Positions 1 through 10,450 of a stretch of 64,000 nucleotides of DNA are shown here, piece by piece; positions within the stretch are counted from its first letter, which is position 1; each line of letters starts with the position of its first letter. Source of the DNA: Pempheris klunzingeri (lineage: Eukaryota > Chordata > Actinopteri > Acropomatiformes > Pempheridae); the NCBI RefSeq assembly GCF_042242105.1, contig NC_092028.1:15324338-15388337 (forward strand). The letters are read 5' to 3'. The notes beneath the pieces are model-generated. The model saw only the letters and a program-made list of their open reading frames with translations. It had not been told where the DNA came from and did no database searches. Both the position numbers and the translations under genes were made by a program.

Positions 1-262
1 CTCGGCATGCTCTGCTAGATGACAGGGCAAATATGTCTCAACACAGTTTATAGCTTGACTTTCAAGTTACCATCCAGCAATTGCTTTAGGCTCCGAATCA
101 AAGCCTCGCTGACTCTTCCGTATAAACAGGCTAAAAGCTGTAATGCAGCGCGGCGTGAGGCATTTGTCACACAGGTACAAGTAGTGGAAATAGGTGTGTA
201 TGTGTGTGTTTTGAGTAGGACATAAAAGCACATACCAGGAGGAGTGTACTTGGAAAATAATG

Positions 263-264
<2 letters not shown>

Positions 265-304
<40 letters not shown>

Positions 305-437
305 GCAGCGGGCTGTTATTCATACAGGTTACTCATTGATCCAGACGACTAGAGGGAGTGGTGTGCAAGGCAGGGATCGGCTCCACGAGCAGGGTTCAGC
401 TGCAAAGGGTTGCATGAGTGAACACAGGCACACACAC

Positions 438-487
<50 letters not shown>

Positions 488-693
488 TATTATATATTAT
501 ATATATATACAACCCCAACAAAATGACATATACACACTTTTCTATACGTGAAACTCAAATGTCAGTGTACCAGTTACACGGTGTGTTTGTGTGTATGTGT
601 GTCATGCTGCTCGTGTCAGTGTGTTGCAAGTGTTTGTGTGTGTCTGTGTCTGTGTGAGTGTGTGAGTGTGTGTGTGTCTGTGTCTGTGTGAGT

Positions 694-726
<33 letters not shown>

Positions 727-857
727 CCTGTGCAAGAGCATTTGCGTACAAAACATACACACACATGCTGACACACGGGCTCTCTCAAAGTCACCCCTCC
801 AAATCTCTGATGCTTGTCTAAACACCCCTACATGTTAGAGAGGAGGGCCTTTCACAA

Positions 858-903
<46 letters not shown>

Positions 904-1004
904 CACACATCGGATTACACTCACACTTTGTTATTAGACAATTCCCTCAGTGGAGCTCTGACAAAGAATGTGACAGCTCCACACACGTCGCACAGCAGAG
1001 GGAG

Positions 1005-1046
<42 letters not shown>

Positions 1047-1219
1047 AGGAAGAGGAGGAGGAGGAGGAGGAGGAGGAGGAGGAGAAGCAGCATGACCCAA
1101 CATGCGCTCAGCTTCGATGGAAAACCGTTGGACGCTCCATCACACAAAGACTCTGGGAAGAGGAGCCGGCATTCCGCGGGATAGAGTTGTGTACACTGGA
1201 CTGAGCCGGAGCTTAGAGG

Positions 1220-1302
<83 letters not shown>
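265..1302. repeat. Dense microsatellite cluster
   Basis: Six simple-sequence tracts lie within about 1 kb: (TG)n at 265-302, (CA)n at 427-484, a compound TGTG/TGAG tract at about 583-726, (CA)n at about 860-902, (CA)n at about 1006-1044 running directly into (AGG)n to about 1090, and (GA)n at about 1218-1302. Open frames across these tracts encode only Thr-His, Cys-Val, Arg-Glu or Leu-Ser dipeptide runs and are not genes. The sequence between the tracts shows no recognisable exon. Confidence 0.95.
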
Positions 1303-1305
<3 letters not shown>

Positions 1306-1474
1306 GAAGGGCAAGGAGGCTCAAAAGATGATGGACGTGATGGTAAGCAGTGCTGGAAAGAAAAAGGAGGAGAGCTGGAGGAGGAGATAGCCAAAGAAAG
1401 AAGGGAAGAGGGAGACAAAGAGAAGTCACAAGTATCAGTCAGGACGTATATGGCAGTGATGGATTGTTTGAGGG

Positions 1475-1640
1475 TGACGAGGCAGCCCTAGTGGTTAGTG
1501 AGACCATCCTTCAAACAAACAGCCTCGGTTCAAGCCTCAAGGCAGCAAATGTGACTGCCGAGGTGTCTTTAAGCAGCAACATTAGACTTCCAGAGAGCTG
1601 CAAGCTGCCTAATACCCAGTTATGATAACCTCTGTGTATT
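1475..1640 (+). repeat. Degenerate tRNA-derived SINE
   Basis: An A-box-like CCTAGTGGTTAGTG at about 1486 is followed about 40 bp later by a B-box-like GGTTCAAGCCT at about 1528. The next segment resembles the body of fish tRNA-derived SINEs (a GAGGTGTCTTTAAGCA-like piece at 1560-1577). This arrangement is typical of the tRNA head of a SINE. No acceptor stem pairs, so it is not a tRNA gene. The family name is not assigned. Confidence 0.5.
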
Positions 1641-2960
1641 ATAAGACACACTTTCTCAATAACCACAATCAAATCCAGCCAGTCCCAGAATTGTACCAGT
1701 AGGCTTGAATACATCATAAATCAAGTCATTCTTTGGGCTATTAGTGGGGAGGAGAGAAGGAACTGCACCATGAAACTGTCAATCAAAGCAGATTAACAAT
1801 CTACCTGTCTCATGATCGTTTAACCAACTAAAACTGAATCCATGTTTTAGCCTCAATCTACATTAAAGAGCATGAAAGAAACCTTGAGCTGCAGGGGAAT
1901 GATCTGAGCTCCGTCTCTTGTCATGATGTCATACGTGTGAGGCCACAAATCAGACATCGTCTTGCTTTAGAAATGATTTAACACCCACAGAAAAAGTAAC
2001 TGTGAGCAGTGATGCTGTTAAACATTATATCAATCCCTTCTCCGGCTCTGGTTCTGGCTCATGCATCACACCCAGACTGCACAAGCTGGAGCCTTTTCCT
2101 TTAATCAGTCCACAACTACAGACTGATGATATCTCAGAAGAAAACACGCATAGGCTGCAACCTTTGTCCCATTATCTAAAAGCAACACGCTTACCTGGAT
2201 ATGAATATTTCTTCATGATTGTTGATGTTTCCTCTTTGTCGCTAAGCTTATTACAATTTGAAAATCTGAACAGTTGACGAGTCGCAGTGTGTCAAGGGGA
2301 CGTTTGCATCCGTAACTTCTCCAGGTTGTTTCAGTCTGTGCGCTCCTCTCTCCCTCTCTCTCTTCCTTTTTTTTTTTTTTTTGTTGCGCCTCTCTTTCCT
2401 TTTCTGGACGGTCAGCTTTTCAAACGCACCTGAGCGCAGGTAAAGTCACTTCCTACTGAACTTCTTGAACCTAATCTCGTCTAAATTCCCACCGCGAACC
2501 ACTTGAGGAGATTGGAGAGTCTTTTGGGAATGGATACAGTCACACCTGCGCTCCTGACGCACGCCCAGTCCAGGAGCGGGAGTGGTTTACTGTACACTAA
2601 CTGAGGGGGATTTTCACATGTCAAAGCTCAGAGGTGGAATAAAAGCATGTTTAAGCAACAGCTGCTGTGGATTTGTGCTTTAAAGGGAACTACCTGAGGC
2701 AAATGAATGAACTGGACAGCTCAGTAATCCTGAAATTCTGGTCTGTTGTGCAACTTTTATATCTCATGTGATCAACAGGTTATCAGACATGATAATAATA
2801 AAAATCTTTAAAATTAGGCAAACAGAAAATAACTTTACAAGGGATCCCTTTCTTTGTGGGCATGTAAAGGAATCCTTAATGTTTGCACTGATGTTGGCAG
2901 AACTGCTGTCAGGAACCATGCTGCCCTCAAACTACAGTCTCACATTCCCCTCTGGGATTT
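1641..2960. other. Non-coding stretch, no gene seen
   Basis: No open frame here has splice sites or a recognisable protein. A pyrimidine-rich tract ending in a T run lies at about 2340-2382, followed by an unassigned GC-richer segment to about 2600. It could be a 5' UTR or promoter of a gene beyond what I can recognise, but nothing in the sequence proves it. Confidence 0.5.
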
Positions 2961-2970
2961 TAAAGCCTTA

Positions 2971-3030
2971 TTAGAATAGAATAGAATAGAATAGAAATAC
3001 TTTATTGATGCCCAGGGGGGAAATTCTGGA
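2971..3030 (-). repeat. LINE/SINE 3'-end fragment with AATAG tail
   Basis: A run of AATAG pentamers (about 2971-2996) is followed by TACTTTATTGATGCCC and GGGGGGAAATTC. This is the common fish element terminus in which a short tandem tail precedes a TTTATTGATCCC-like motif when read in reverse. I interpret it as the 3' end of a minus-oriented, severely 5'-truncated retroelement. The exact family was not determined. Confidence 0.6.
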
Positions 3031-3227
3031 TGTTTTCTATTGTTCTTGTAACTGTTTTGTGTAACTGTTCCTTTGATTCTTGTTTATTGTGTTGGTTTGT
3101 TGTGGATGTTTCTTGTTCTTAGGTGTCTCTTGTAAAATAAGTCTTAATCTCAATGAGATTTCCTGATTAAATAAAGATGAAATAAAGCAAATCTTGAAAA
3201 GGGAGCTCCTGCAGTTATAATTTCAAA

Positions 3228-3315
3228 AGTAATTCTCAGAGATCACACTCACGCTGAAGTGTCTGTATCTTCTAAGCCCCCACCCACAGAGTTTAAGTAG
3301 TTAAGGGTAGGTCCC
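3228..3315 (+). repeat. Dispersed repeat, copy 1
   Basis: This segment is similar over about 80 bp to 4632-4712. Both contain ATTCTCAG, a GAAGTGT(C/T)T block, a TCTAAGCC block, CACCCACAG and GTTTAAG in the same order and spacing. Both copies are on the plus strand about 1.4 kb apart. The family was not recognised. Confidence 0.6.
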
Positions 3316-3356
3316 TAACAACAGGAACTCCTGCCATCATCTGCACTCCTGTGGGC

Positions 3357-3369
3357 TGTGTGTGTGTGT

Positions 3370-3413
<44 letters not shown>
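3357..3413 (+). repeat. (TG)n followed by a long poly(G) tract
   Basis: A (TG)n run at about 3357-3383 passes directly into roughly 30 consecutive G residues ending near 3413. Such a long G homopolymer can form G-quadruplexes and is prone to sequencing and assembly length errors. Confidence 0.9.
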
Positions 3414-3415
<2 letters not shown>

Positions 3416-3579
3416 GGGCACAGGGTAGTGCGGGGGCACAATTTGTAAAAGTATAAACTTTGTGGCTGGGTGGCGCCATGTGTTGAGTTAGCCCACATCT
3501 ATTCCAATATTAAACTGTGCTCGCGGCCTTTAACCTTTTTAAATTCCACATGTCAAACTGTGGCAACCTGCTTCATGTT

Positions 3580-3655
3580 GGTAGGACCTGAACTCACATC
3601 ATCCTGCCTCGGAGAGCTGCAGCTCTGAGCTACAGAGACCTCTTGTGGCTGCTGC
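3580..3655 (-). repeat. tRNA-like or SINE-head relic
   Basis: On the minus strand CTGTAGCTCAGAGCTGCAG resembles a tRNA D-arm/A box, and about 35 nt later GAGTTCAGGTCCTACC resembles a T-arm/B box. The flanks do not form a matching seven-base acceptor stem, so this is more likely the decayed head of a tRNA-derived SINE than a functional tRNA gene. Confidence 0.3.
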
Positions 3656-4631
3656 TTGTCCTCACACAGCCGTGACACAGCAGACATCTACATCATCTGG
3701 CATGTCCAGCTATGAAGTGACTGACACACTAATTGATATGAACTTAATCGAAAGCATCCCTCAAGATAATTCAGAAAGCTAACATCCCATCCCATAACCT
3801 ACAATTACTATGCAGACGAGAGCTTTCCCTCATTAAATCGTTAATGTGAACAACCAGTTTTATGAATACGTCACTTGCAGGATGCTTCGTGTTACTGATT
3901 TGAGTTTTCAAACAGGAAAAACATCAAGTTCTGGGATGATCAAAGTTCACCAAAAGTACCCTTCGAAATCAGATTGCGCTTGTTTGTCGGTGCTGATACT
4001 GAAATTTTAAAGAAACAAATCAGCACTGGCATCACTGGCGGTGAGCTCTTCAGCCCAGAAAAACATATAAAGAAGAGGCTGAATCAGATAGCAGTAAGAT
4101 CAGAGGTATGAGCTTGCATTCTTATCAACTTCATGGTTGTTTTGTTGTGCGTAGGTACTTATTTAATTCATTTTAATTCTTGCTTAACAACTAAAACCCA
4201 CAAAATACAATCGAAATGAACAACAGCACAAATGGCAAAGAGTCAGAAAGTCTGACTTAGTAAAGCCAGCTATACAGAAGTATCCTAAATTTGCTAACAT
4301 CAGCCACCATAAGCTACATCATACCAGACCAAGTAAGTCTTTAGCAGCAGTGAATGTATTGATTGAAAAAAAGCGAGGGCGGGTTTAGTTGCTTTAACTT
4401 TTTTAAGTCGCACAGTTTTTCTTTAAAATGTAGGTTTGCATAGGAAGTTGACAAAAAAAAGTCAAGTGAGTCATCCGAGTTCTCAGAAACCAGATGAATG
4501 TGCTTGTAACGCATCTACCAGAGATGGATCGAGCGTTTGCTTGTGGCCGTGAAAGGTCAACAAGGCTGCTGTGCTGAAGATTTAGACTGCTTTAGGTTCT
4601 CTGTGTCCCTCTGAGCACAAAAGCTATTCTC

Positions 4632-4712
4632 AGTGGCCAAACTCATGTTGAAGTGTTTCTATCCTCTAAGCCTTCACCCACAGGGTTTAAGAAGTCCCTG
4701 CCTGATTGAATA
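4632..4712 (+). repeat. Dispersed repeat, copy 2
   Basis: This is the second copy of the element at 3228-3315, in the same orientation and with the same ordered blocks, diverged by scattered substitutions and small indels. Its origin as a tandem duplicate or a transposed repeat is undetermined. Confidence 0.6.
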
Positions 4713-4812
4713 TACGTCAAAAAAGTAACACAGTGAATGAATAATATCAGAACACCTTTAAAATGCTTTTAATGTAAAGACTAGGTCACCACAGTGGAAA
4801 GCTCATGTCTAG

Positions 4813-4998
4813 TCAGTTTCCTTTGTGCTCTGTGGTGCTTGGGATGTCCTGGGTCATAACATCAGGAGACGTGATCCTCTGCTTGCCAACAGCAGCCAGA
4901 AACCTCATCAGGCCCTTCTGCAGGAACGGGATAATATCCCATAACTGCTGAATCAGAGGCTCTGCGTCTCTGTGTTCCAGATGTAGCAAACAGTGCTG
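4813..4998 (-). other. Possible coding remnant or terminal exon
   Basis: On the minus strand a frame opens after an acceptor-like TTCTAG at 4999-5004 and stays open for 61 codons to a TGA at 4813-4815. The peptide has an amphipathic helical look (for example AEPLIQQLWDIIPFLQKGL) and a charged C-terminus. Immediately upstream, to about 5170, other frames also look gene-like (HLELLHELL, then RLLLAALFATS), but they are in different phases. That suggests either a decayed gene with frameshifts or a chance run. No family was recognised and no partner exons were found nearby. Confidence 0.25.
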
Positions 4999-5199
4999 CT
5001 AGAAGCAGCCGCATAACTGTGAGACTCAACAGAGTGCGCTTATAGGAGCTCATGGAGAAGCTCCAAATGACTGAACCTGTGGTCTGACATGGTGTCAGAC
5101 CTCTGTAGCGCATTTGGCCCAGATTCAATTTGTGCTGCATCATTAACATGTCAGAAAAGCACACTGTTCACCAACCATCTCGACAAGAAAGGTTCGTAA

Positions 5200-5926
5200 T
5201 ACTGTTGATCAAGCCATTGTGCATGCCATTATATTGTGTATGTAAATAAAAAACTGCAGTTACATACTAGGTGTTAATTAAGCCACACACATCATTGTTG
5301 TAACCCACCTGCTAACACTGACATCATATCCTCTTAGATTGAAATCCGCTGAAAGACTGAATGGCTGCTATGATTGCCACATATACGAAATGTGGGTATC
5401 AGCATCAGTAATAGCAAGCTGGGCTTTAATTAAGAGGAAGGAGTTCTTAAGTGAATCCTAAAACTCCACTGTTGGTGGATTGGATTTAAGAAAAAGGAAA
5501 GATAGCCATGTGGAGAGAGTTATGCTGATACTCCCATATCAAAAATGAATGAAGTTATAAACAGCACATGCTGTAAGCCGACCTATGCTGTTACATATGA
5601 GGCTGTAACCACATCCTGTTAGTGTAATAAAGCAGCTGATCTAGGCCACTCATCACACAGGTTTCTACCTGAAAACATCTGCAGGGGAGATACACGTACC
5701 GAGAGTTTTCAAGCTTCTCAAAATCGTAAGGTTTAGGTGGAAAACATTCATCAGATAAGAATTTGGATCAAAATCCCTTTTTCACCCAACACCTACCTAC
5801 ACCTCTAAAAGCACCTAGTGAGTGTCACATTTTCCGCTCGTACGTCTGTTACAGAAAACAGCTCCGAAACATGAGAGGGGAGTGATGCAGCCACATTTCA
5901 AGAGCTGTCTTACCCCTTTATCAACA

Positions 5927-5966
<40 letters not shown>

Positions 5967-8630
5967 TTCATCACACCTGATATTGAGACAGAGTGTGTGT
6001 ACACAAGGCTACAAGGTAAAAATGGCATTTCCTTTGGTTTTTGTAAACCCGTCACTGCACTTATCAGATCATTATGTCTTCCAGTGTTATACAGTATTTT
6101 TGTACCTCAGGTTCTGATGATACCTTATCATTTGGTGTTTCCTGTTACAAGTTAAGACATGTATGGAAACGGCTGCAATTGCACAATCTGGAGCTTTCTG
6201 CACTTGTGCAAACCTTTTCTTGATTAATACAAGTTTGCAGAGTTCGAACAATAGCCTTAGGGTGACTGTAACATTGTGGTGGAGACGGTCATGGCTTCTT
6301 GCTTTTCTTGCTCATGTTGTTTTTCTTGCATGAGGGTCTCAGTTTCCAGTAGTGTGTTACCACTCACCTCAAAGCACAGTTTCTACTTATCGCTGGACTA
6401 TATAAAAGCCCCCCCAACACACACACACACATATACACTTGCATATGCGCACCACTTTACACTTACCCCACATAAAGGCGGTAAACACAGTTTTCACACT
6501 TATGCGCTTGGGCTGCTGTTTAGCTGCAGTGTGAAGGAAAAAAAAATTAACAGTGTGTGACCACACAGCCGCATTGCACAAGTAAACATTCCCCTGTCTT
6601 GTACGGTGCTGCGAGATGACACTCTTTTTTTTTTTCCTGTGTGACATTTGACTCATAAAGCGTCTCTGGGCTCTACGTTTGGACACAACTTGTTTTCACT
6701 TATATAGTTTGTTCCTTGACTTACAGTGTTTGATGCTGCAGTGTCTGCATTAGTGAAAACATGGACAAGGCTCGACTTGGCACGGGTGATAAATTATTGA
6801 ACTTTGCACTGTTTTTCAGATGGTTGTTTCTTCTCGTGTGGCTCAGTGTGACCTTTTGAGAAAATAAAGGTTTTATCTAACTTCAAAAACAATTCCCTGT
6901 TTTATAGTAAAACGATAATATGTCCCTCATTATAAAGTTGGCCTTGAAAAGCCACAGCGACTAATCGCCTGATGTCGCTTTCACATTATCTCTTTCATAA
7001 GAAGTCAATGTAAGTGCAAGTTTACAGTAAGGCTCAGGGTTGTTACTGATTTGAGTTATCACTTGTCCACCGTTTGAGTAATCTGTTTCAGTAGCTGAAG
7101 GTTTCTTAAAAAAAATAAATGTCATAAATCTAGCATTTCTTCAAGAAAATGGGAAGTGAATATTTTTGTTCTAACACCCAAACTGTCTGTCTGATTAATT
7201 CCACGAACACGCAGAGTAAATAAATGCTTGTTCATTTGGTGTGATTTAAATATACACTTAAACTTCTCCTTTCGTTAACAGGGTACTAATAAGCCTGCCT
7301 CCATCCCTCTCGCTAAATATTACAAAATAAAACATCCAATTTCTGGTTAACCTGGTATTTCATTTTCATGTATTTGGACATGAATTAAATTTTGTACCAC
7401 ATCAAATTGAATTGGGAATCAATTTCAAATAATTTCATTCCCTTTTTGTTTAGTTTTTTTGTGTTGTGTGCCATCACGGCTTGATGGTGGTGTCGCAAAA
7501 CCTCTGGATGGTTATTCGGTGAGCATCCTGGTATTCTGAAGAAACATTTCACCAACCTCAAGAGAATAAGTGAAATCAAACACTAGTTGTTTCAACAATA
7601 ATTTCAGTAGCTTCATTTCACATGGCAACTCATTCCAGAGATGTATTATTTCACATAAACGGTAAATTACAGTTATTATTGTTACAACACATATAGCATT
7701 CAAATTAAGCCTGACTTTAATAGTACAATAAGTAATCTGCAAACATTTTATCAACTTTGTGCAAAGCTGTAAGAATCTTTGTGAAATTAAAGAAGACATA
7801 TTTACATGGTCATGTGACAGAGCACAAATCCAGTTTAGCTTTTTTTTTGTCACTGAAAGACAAGACAAAGAGATGTGTGCTTCTCTTCTACATATATATT
7901 TTCATACATTGTGCCACATCCATTGTCTGAGTGGCAGTGCAGGCGTTCCCTTGTTGTACTTTTTGGGCCTCATTGTCACAATTGTCTTAAAGGCCTGAGG
8001 AGATGTCAGGCGACACTGCATGAGTTGCTACATTGCTTCACACGCATCACTTGAACCTCAGTGGTGCAGAAATGGAGTTACAGCTTGGCTGCTTGCAAGG
8101 TGACATCTTCATCGCCTGCGTGTTCCTCGCATGTCTTCGTAAACATCACTGGTGGCGACGCGTCTTGGTTTCACCTTGCTGCACAAAGCCTTGATCTGGT
8201 AACAACAGATATTGGTGTCAACATGTTAGATGTAGGTCTATAATACAATAAGTAATGGCATTGCTATGTAATGTATTTTTTGCAACTTCAGCAAACACAC
8301 ACACACACACAGAGTCAGATTCACATTCACTTCCATTCATTTTGCCATGGAATATCTTGCTCTTATGCAGCTGCGGTTATGTTTTGTTTGTAAATAAAGC
8401 ACAGTTTGAATAAAAAGTGCGAAAATGACACTGACAAGAAAGTTTGCCGTTCAAACCAAGTAACAAACTGATTTTGCTGTGTGTTTTTACAAGTACTACC
8501 ACTGTTGAGCATAACAGGAACATGAAAACAGCCCCAAAGATTCCATCAGGAGATGACTCATAGAAAAATACAGTAAAATAGAGAAACACACGCACAGACA
8601 CCTCCAAACACACACCAGCACATGTGGGTA
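5200..8630. other. Gene-poor stretch with scattered repeats
   Basis: No confident exon was found. Contents are a (TG)n tract at about 5931-5964, a short (CA)n at about 6417-6430, and AT-rich sequence. On the minus strand at 7512-7868 an open frame contains LWNELP followed by a Leu-rich segment. This loosely resembles the C-terminal WNxLP region of fish LINE reverse-transcriptase proteins, but it is too degenerate to assign. The missing cytoplasmic exons of the Ig receptor at 8632-9639 should lie somewhere in this interval, but I could not identify them. Confidence 0.4.
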
Positions 8631-8631
8631 C

Positions 8632-9639
8632 CTTGAGGATGATCACAATGAGGAGGCCCGTGACAATGATGCCAAGCAGCACAGCGGCACAGATCACAAC
8701 AGACACCAGGGCCACATTCTTATCTGATGGCTCGCACGTCTGCGCTCGATCTGATGAATTCATACACAGTGCAGTGTTTATCAGAGACTGAAGTTGTTAA
8801 AGGTTTTAAATGTTTTCCTCATTTTCCTCACAACCATAATGGTATTGCGTGTTGCATCAAAACTGATTTGGAATATTTCTTTAGTACATTTCTTAGGTGA
8901 CTTTCCATGTTGAGTGAAATTCTTCCAATTTTCTGATACAAAATTGATTTGAAATTACAAATACTCCACTGGAAATCATCTAAAATCATAAACATGTACG
9001 TTTAGTACGTATCAGACATGTTGCAGTAGCGTGTAGCATCCAGTGGAATGATTTGTGAGAAGGTTTTGTGAGACAATACAAAAATGGATGAGGCTTACCT
9101 GTCACCACCAGGAGCACAGAACCTGTGCCTTTTGTGATTTCTGCTCGATGTTTGTTGTCGTCGAACCTTTTGTACTCGCACCAGTACGGCCCTGTGTCGT
9201 CAGAGGTCAAGTTTTTGATGAGGATGTCCAGGTTGGGGAATACTCCATTTAACTGAAGTCTGCCCCCGAATCCTGTGACAATGTTACTTTTGTCTGAGTT
9301 GTATTCTTTGATGAAAATTAAGTCCTCACTGAGACCCCTCTTCAAATACAGGTACTCTGTTTTGTTTGAATATCTGCACTGGATAGTGATGGTCTCTCCA
9401 AAATGTTTCCATACTACTCCACTGCTGCCTACATGGATGGACACAAAAAAAAAGCACAGTTTCATCTTTTTGCTTTACATTTGATAAAGCTTTATGAATG
9501 AATCCTTCCTTAACTATACACCTTACATATATATTTACATGTAATCAGTCTTACCTGGGCCACTCAGGACTGTGCAGAAGAGACAAAGGATGGTTATGAG
9601 CTTCAACCACACGGCAGACATGCTGACAGCGACTGTCAT
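8632..9639 (-). CDS. CD300/CMRF35-like Ig-domain receptor (3' exons not found)
   Basis: Three exons join in phase: 9555-9639, 9099-9428 and 8632-8750, giving 178 codons. Exon 1 encodes a signal peptide (MSAVWLKLITILCLFCTVLS; an upstream in-frame Met lies 6 codons earlier). Exon 2 encodes one V-type Ig domain with Cys46 and Cys112 and the DDTGPYWC motif of CD300, pIgR-like and other V-set receptors. Exon 3 encodes a short stalk and one transmembrane helix (roughly residues 149-176), ending at a GTACCC donor. The cytoplasmic tail is not seen, so activating or inhibitory type cannot be judged. Human CD300 genes lie on the same chromosome arm as the downstream block, which fits. The extra cysteine that CD300 domains usually carry after strand C appears to be replaced (EYLYLK). 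Confidence 0.75.
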
Positions 9640-10261
9640 CCAAGGTTCACCAGAATGCTAACTCTTCAGCTGGAAATGTGCTTATGTTTTCACCCACATC
9701 ACCCAATACGATTACTAACAGCAACACGTGACCTACATCTAGGTGTCTGATGTGGGCGAGAAGATGACAGCGTATTCAGACAGACCGCTTAGATACATTG
9801 TGAGGAGATTTGGAAACTATTTAAAAAAAAACAACTTCTCTCTGAGGTCAAACCACTTGTGCAGGAAGTGTAGCTACAGATCAGACCGTTTTTGATCTCT
9901 CTCTAAAGCATCAGGAAAAGCATTGCTTGATACGTTTTGAGAGCTTGCACTGGTGCAACTGCAGTGTTGGGGAGAGGCCCGTGATTTGCAGCGAGAGTGC
10001 CCGTGGTGGCAGAAATACAAACACATGCTTTAAAACCAAATGCAAAAAGGTCCAGTTATATGGTGCTAAAGTGCTTTTGATTAAACTAGTCATCAAAAAA
10101 AAATCTAACACAGGCAGTGAGTTGATAAACAGGATTGTACAATATACTGTATATTTTAAAGATGAGTATTGTCTGTGTAGATGCACTCAAATATAGACAG
10201 CAACTAGCACAGCCATCCCAGACCCGATAAAGCTTTGTGAACTCTTCCCACCTTAGATTAA

Positions 10262-10450
10262 TTACTACAAAACATATTTATTTACCTGGGCCACTCAGGA
10301 CTGCGCAGATGATTGTTTCACATCAAGTTTCACACGAAATATGTATTCTTTAGAGGAAGCGTTGAGGATTTAAGGAAGTAAGGCTGTCACAGTGCCACAT
10401 GACTGCTGACCCAGAAGTCTACCAACAACAACAACACGTGACCCTCGTAT
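10262..10450 (-). pseudogene. Duplicated first-exon remnant of the Ig receptor
   Basis: The plus-strand segment at 10281-10308 repeats, with a single mismatch, the donor site and last codons of the receptor's signal exon (9551-9580). It then diverges completely. Further upstream, an AACAACACGTGACC-like block at about 10430 matches the region upstream of the intact gene at about 9722. No Ig-domain exon accompanies it, so this is a truncated tandem duplicate of promoter plus exon 1, not a second gene. Confidence 0.55.

Noticed and set aside
1102-1491. Plus-strand frame of 129 codons
   Set aside because: More than a quarter of it is Arg-Glu dipeptides from the (GA)n tract, and no homology or splice support was seen.
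3580-3655. Possible tRNA gene on the minus strand
   Set aside because: A- and B-box-like parts are present, but there is no seven-base acceptor stem or proper anticodon arm. It is kept only as a SINE-like relic.
7512-7868. Minus-strand frame with LWNELP
   Set aside because: It could be a LINE C-terminal relic, but the surrounding residues are too diverged to assert it.
9927-10196. Overlapping open frames of 89 and 91 codons on opposite strands
   Set aside because: Neither has recognisable domains or splice partners. They lie between the receptor gene and its duplicated remnant.
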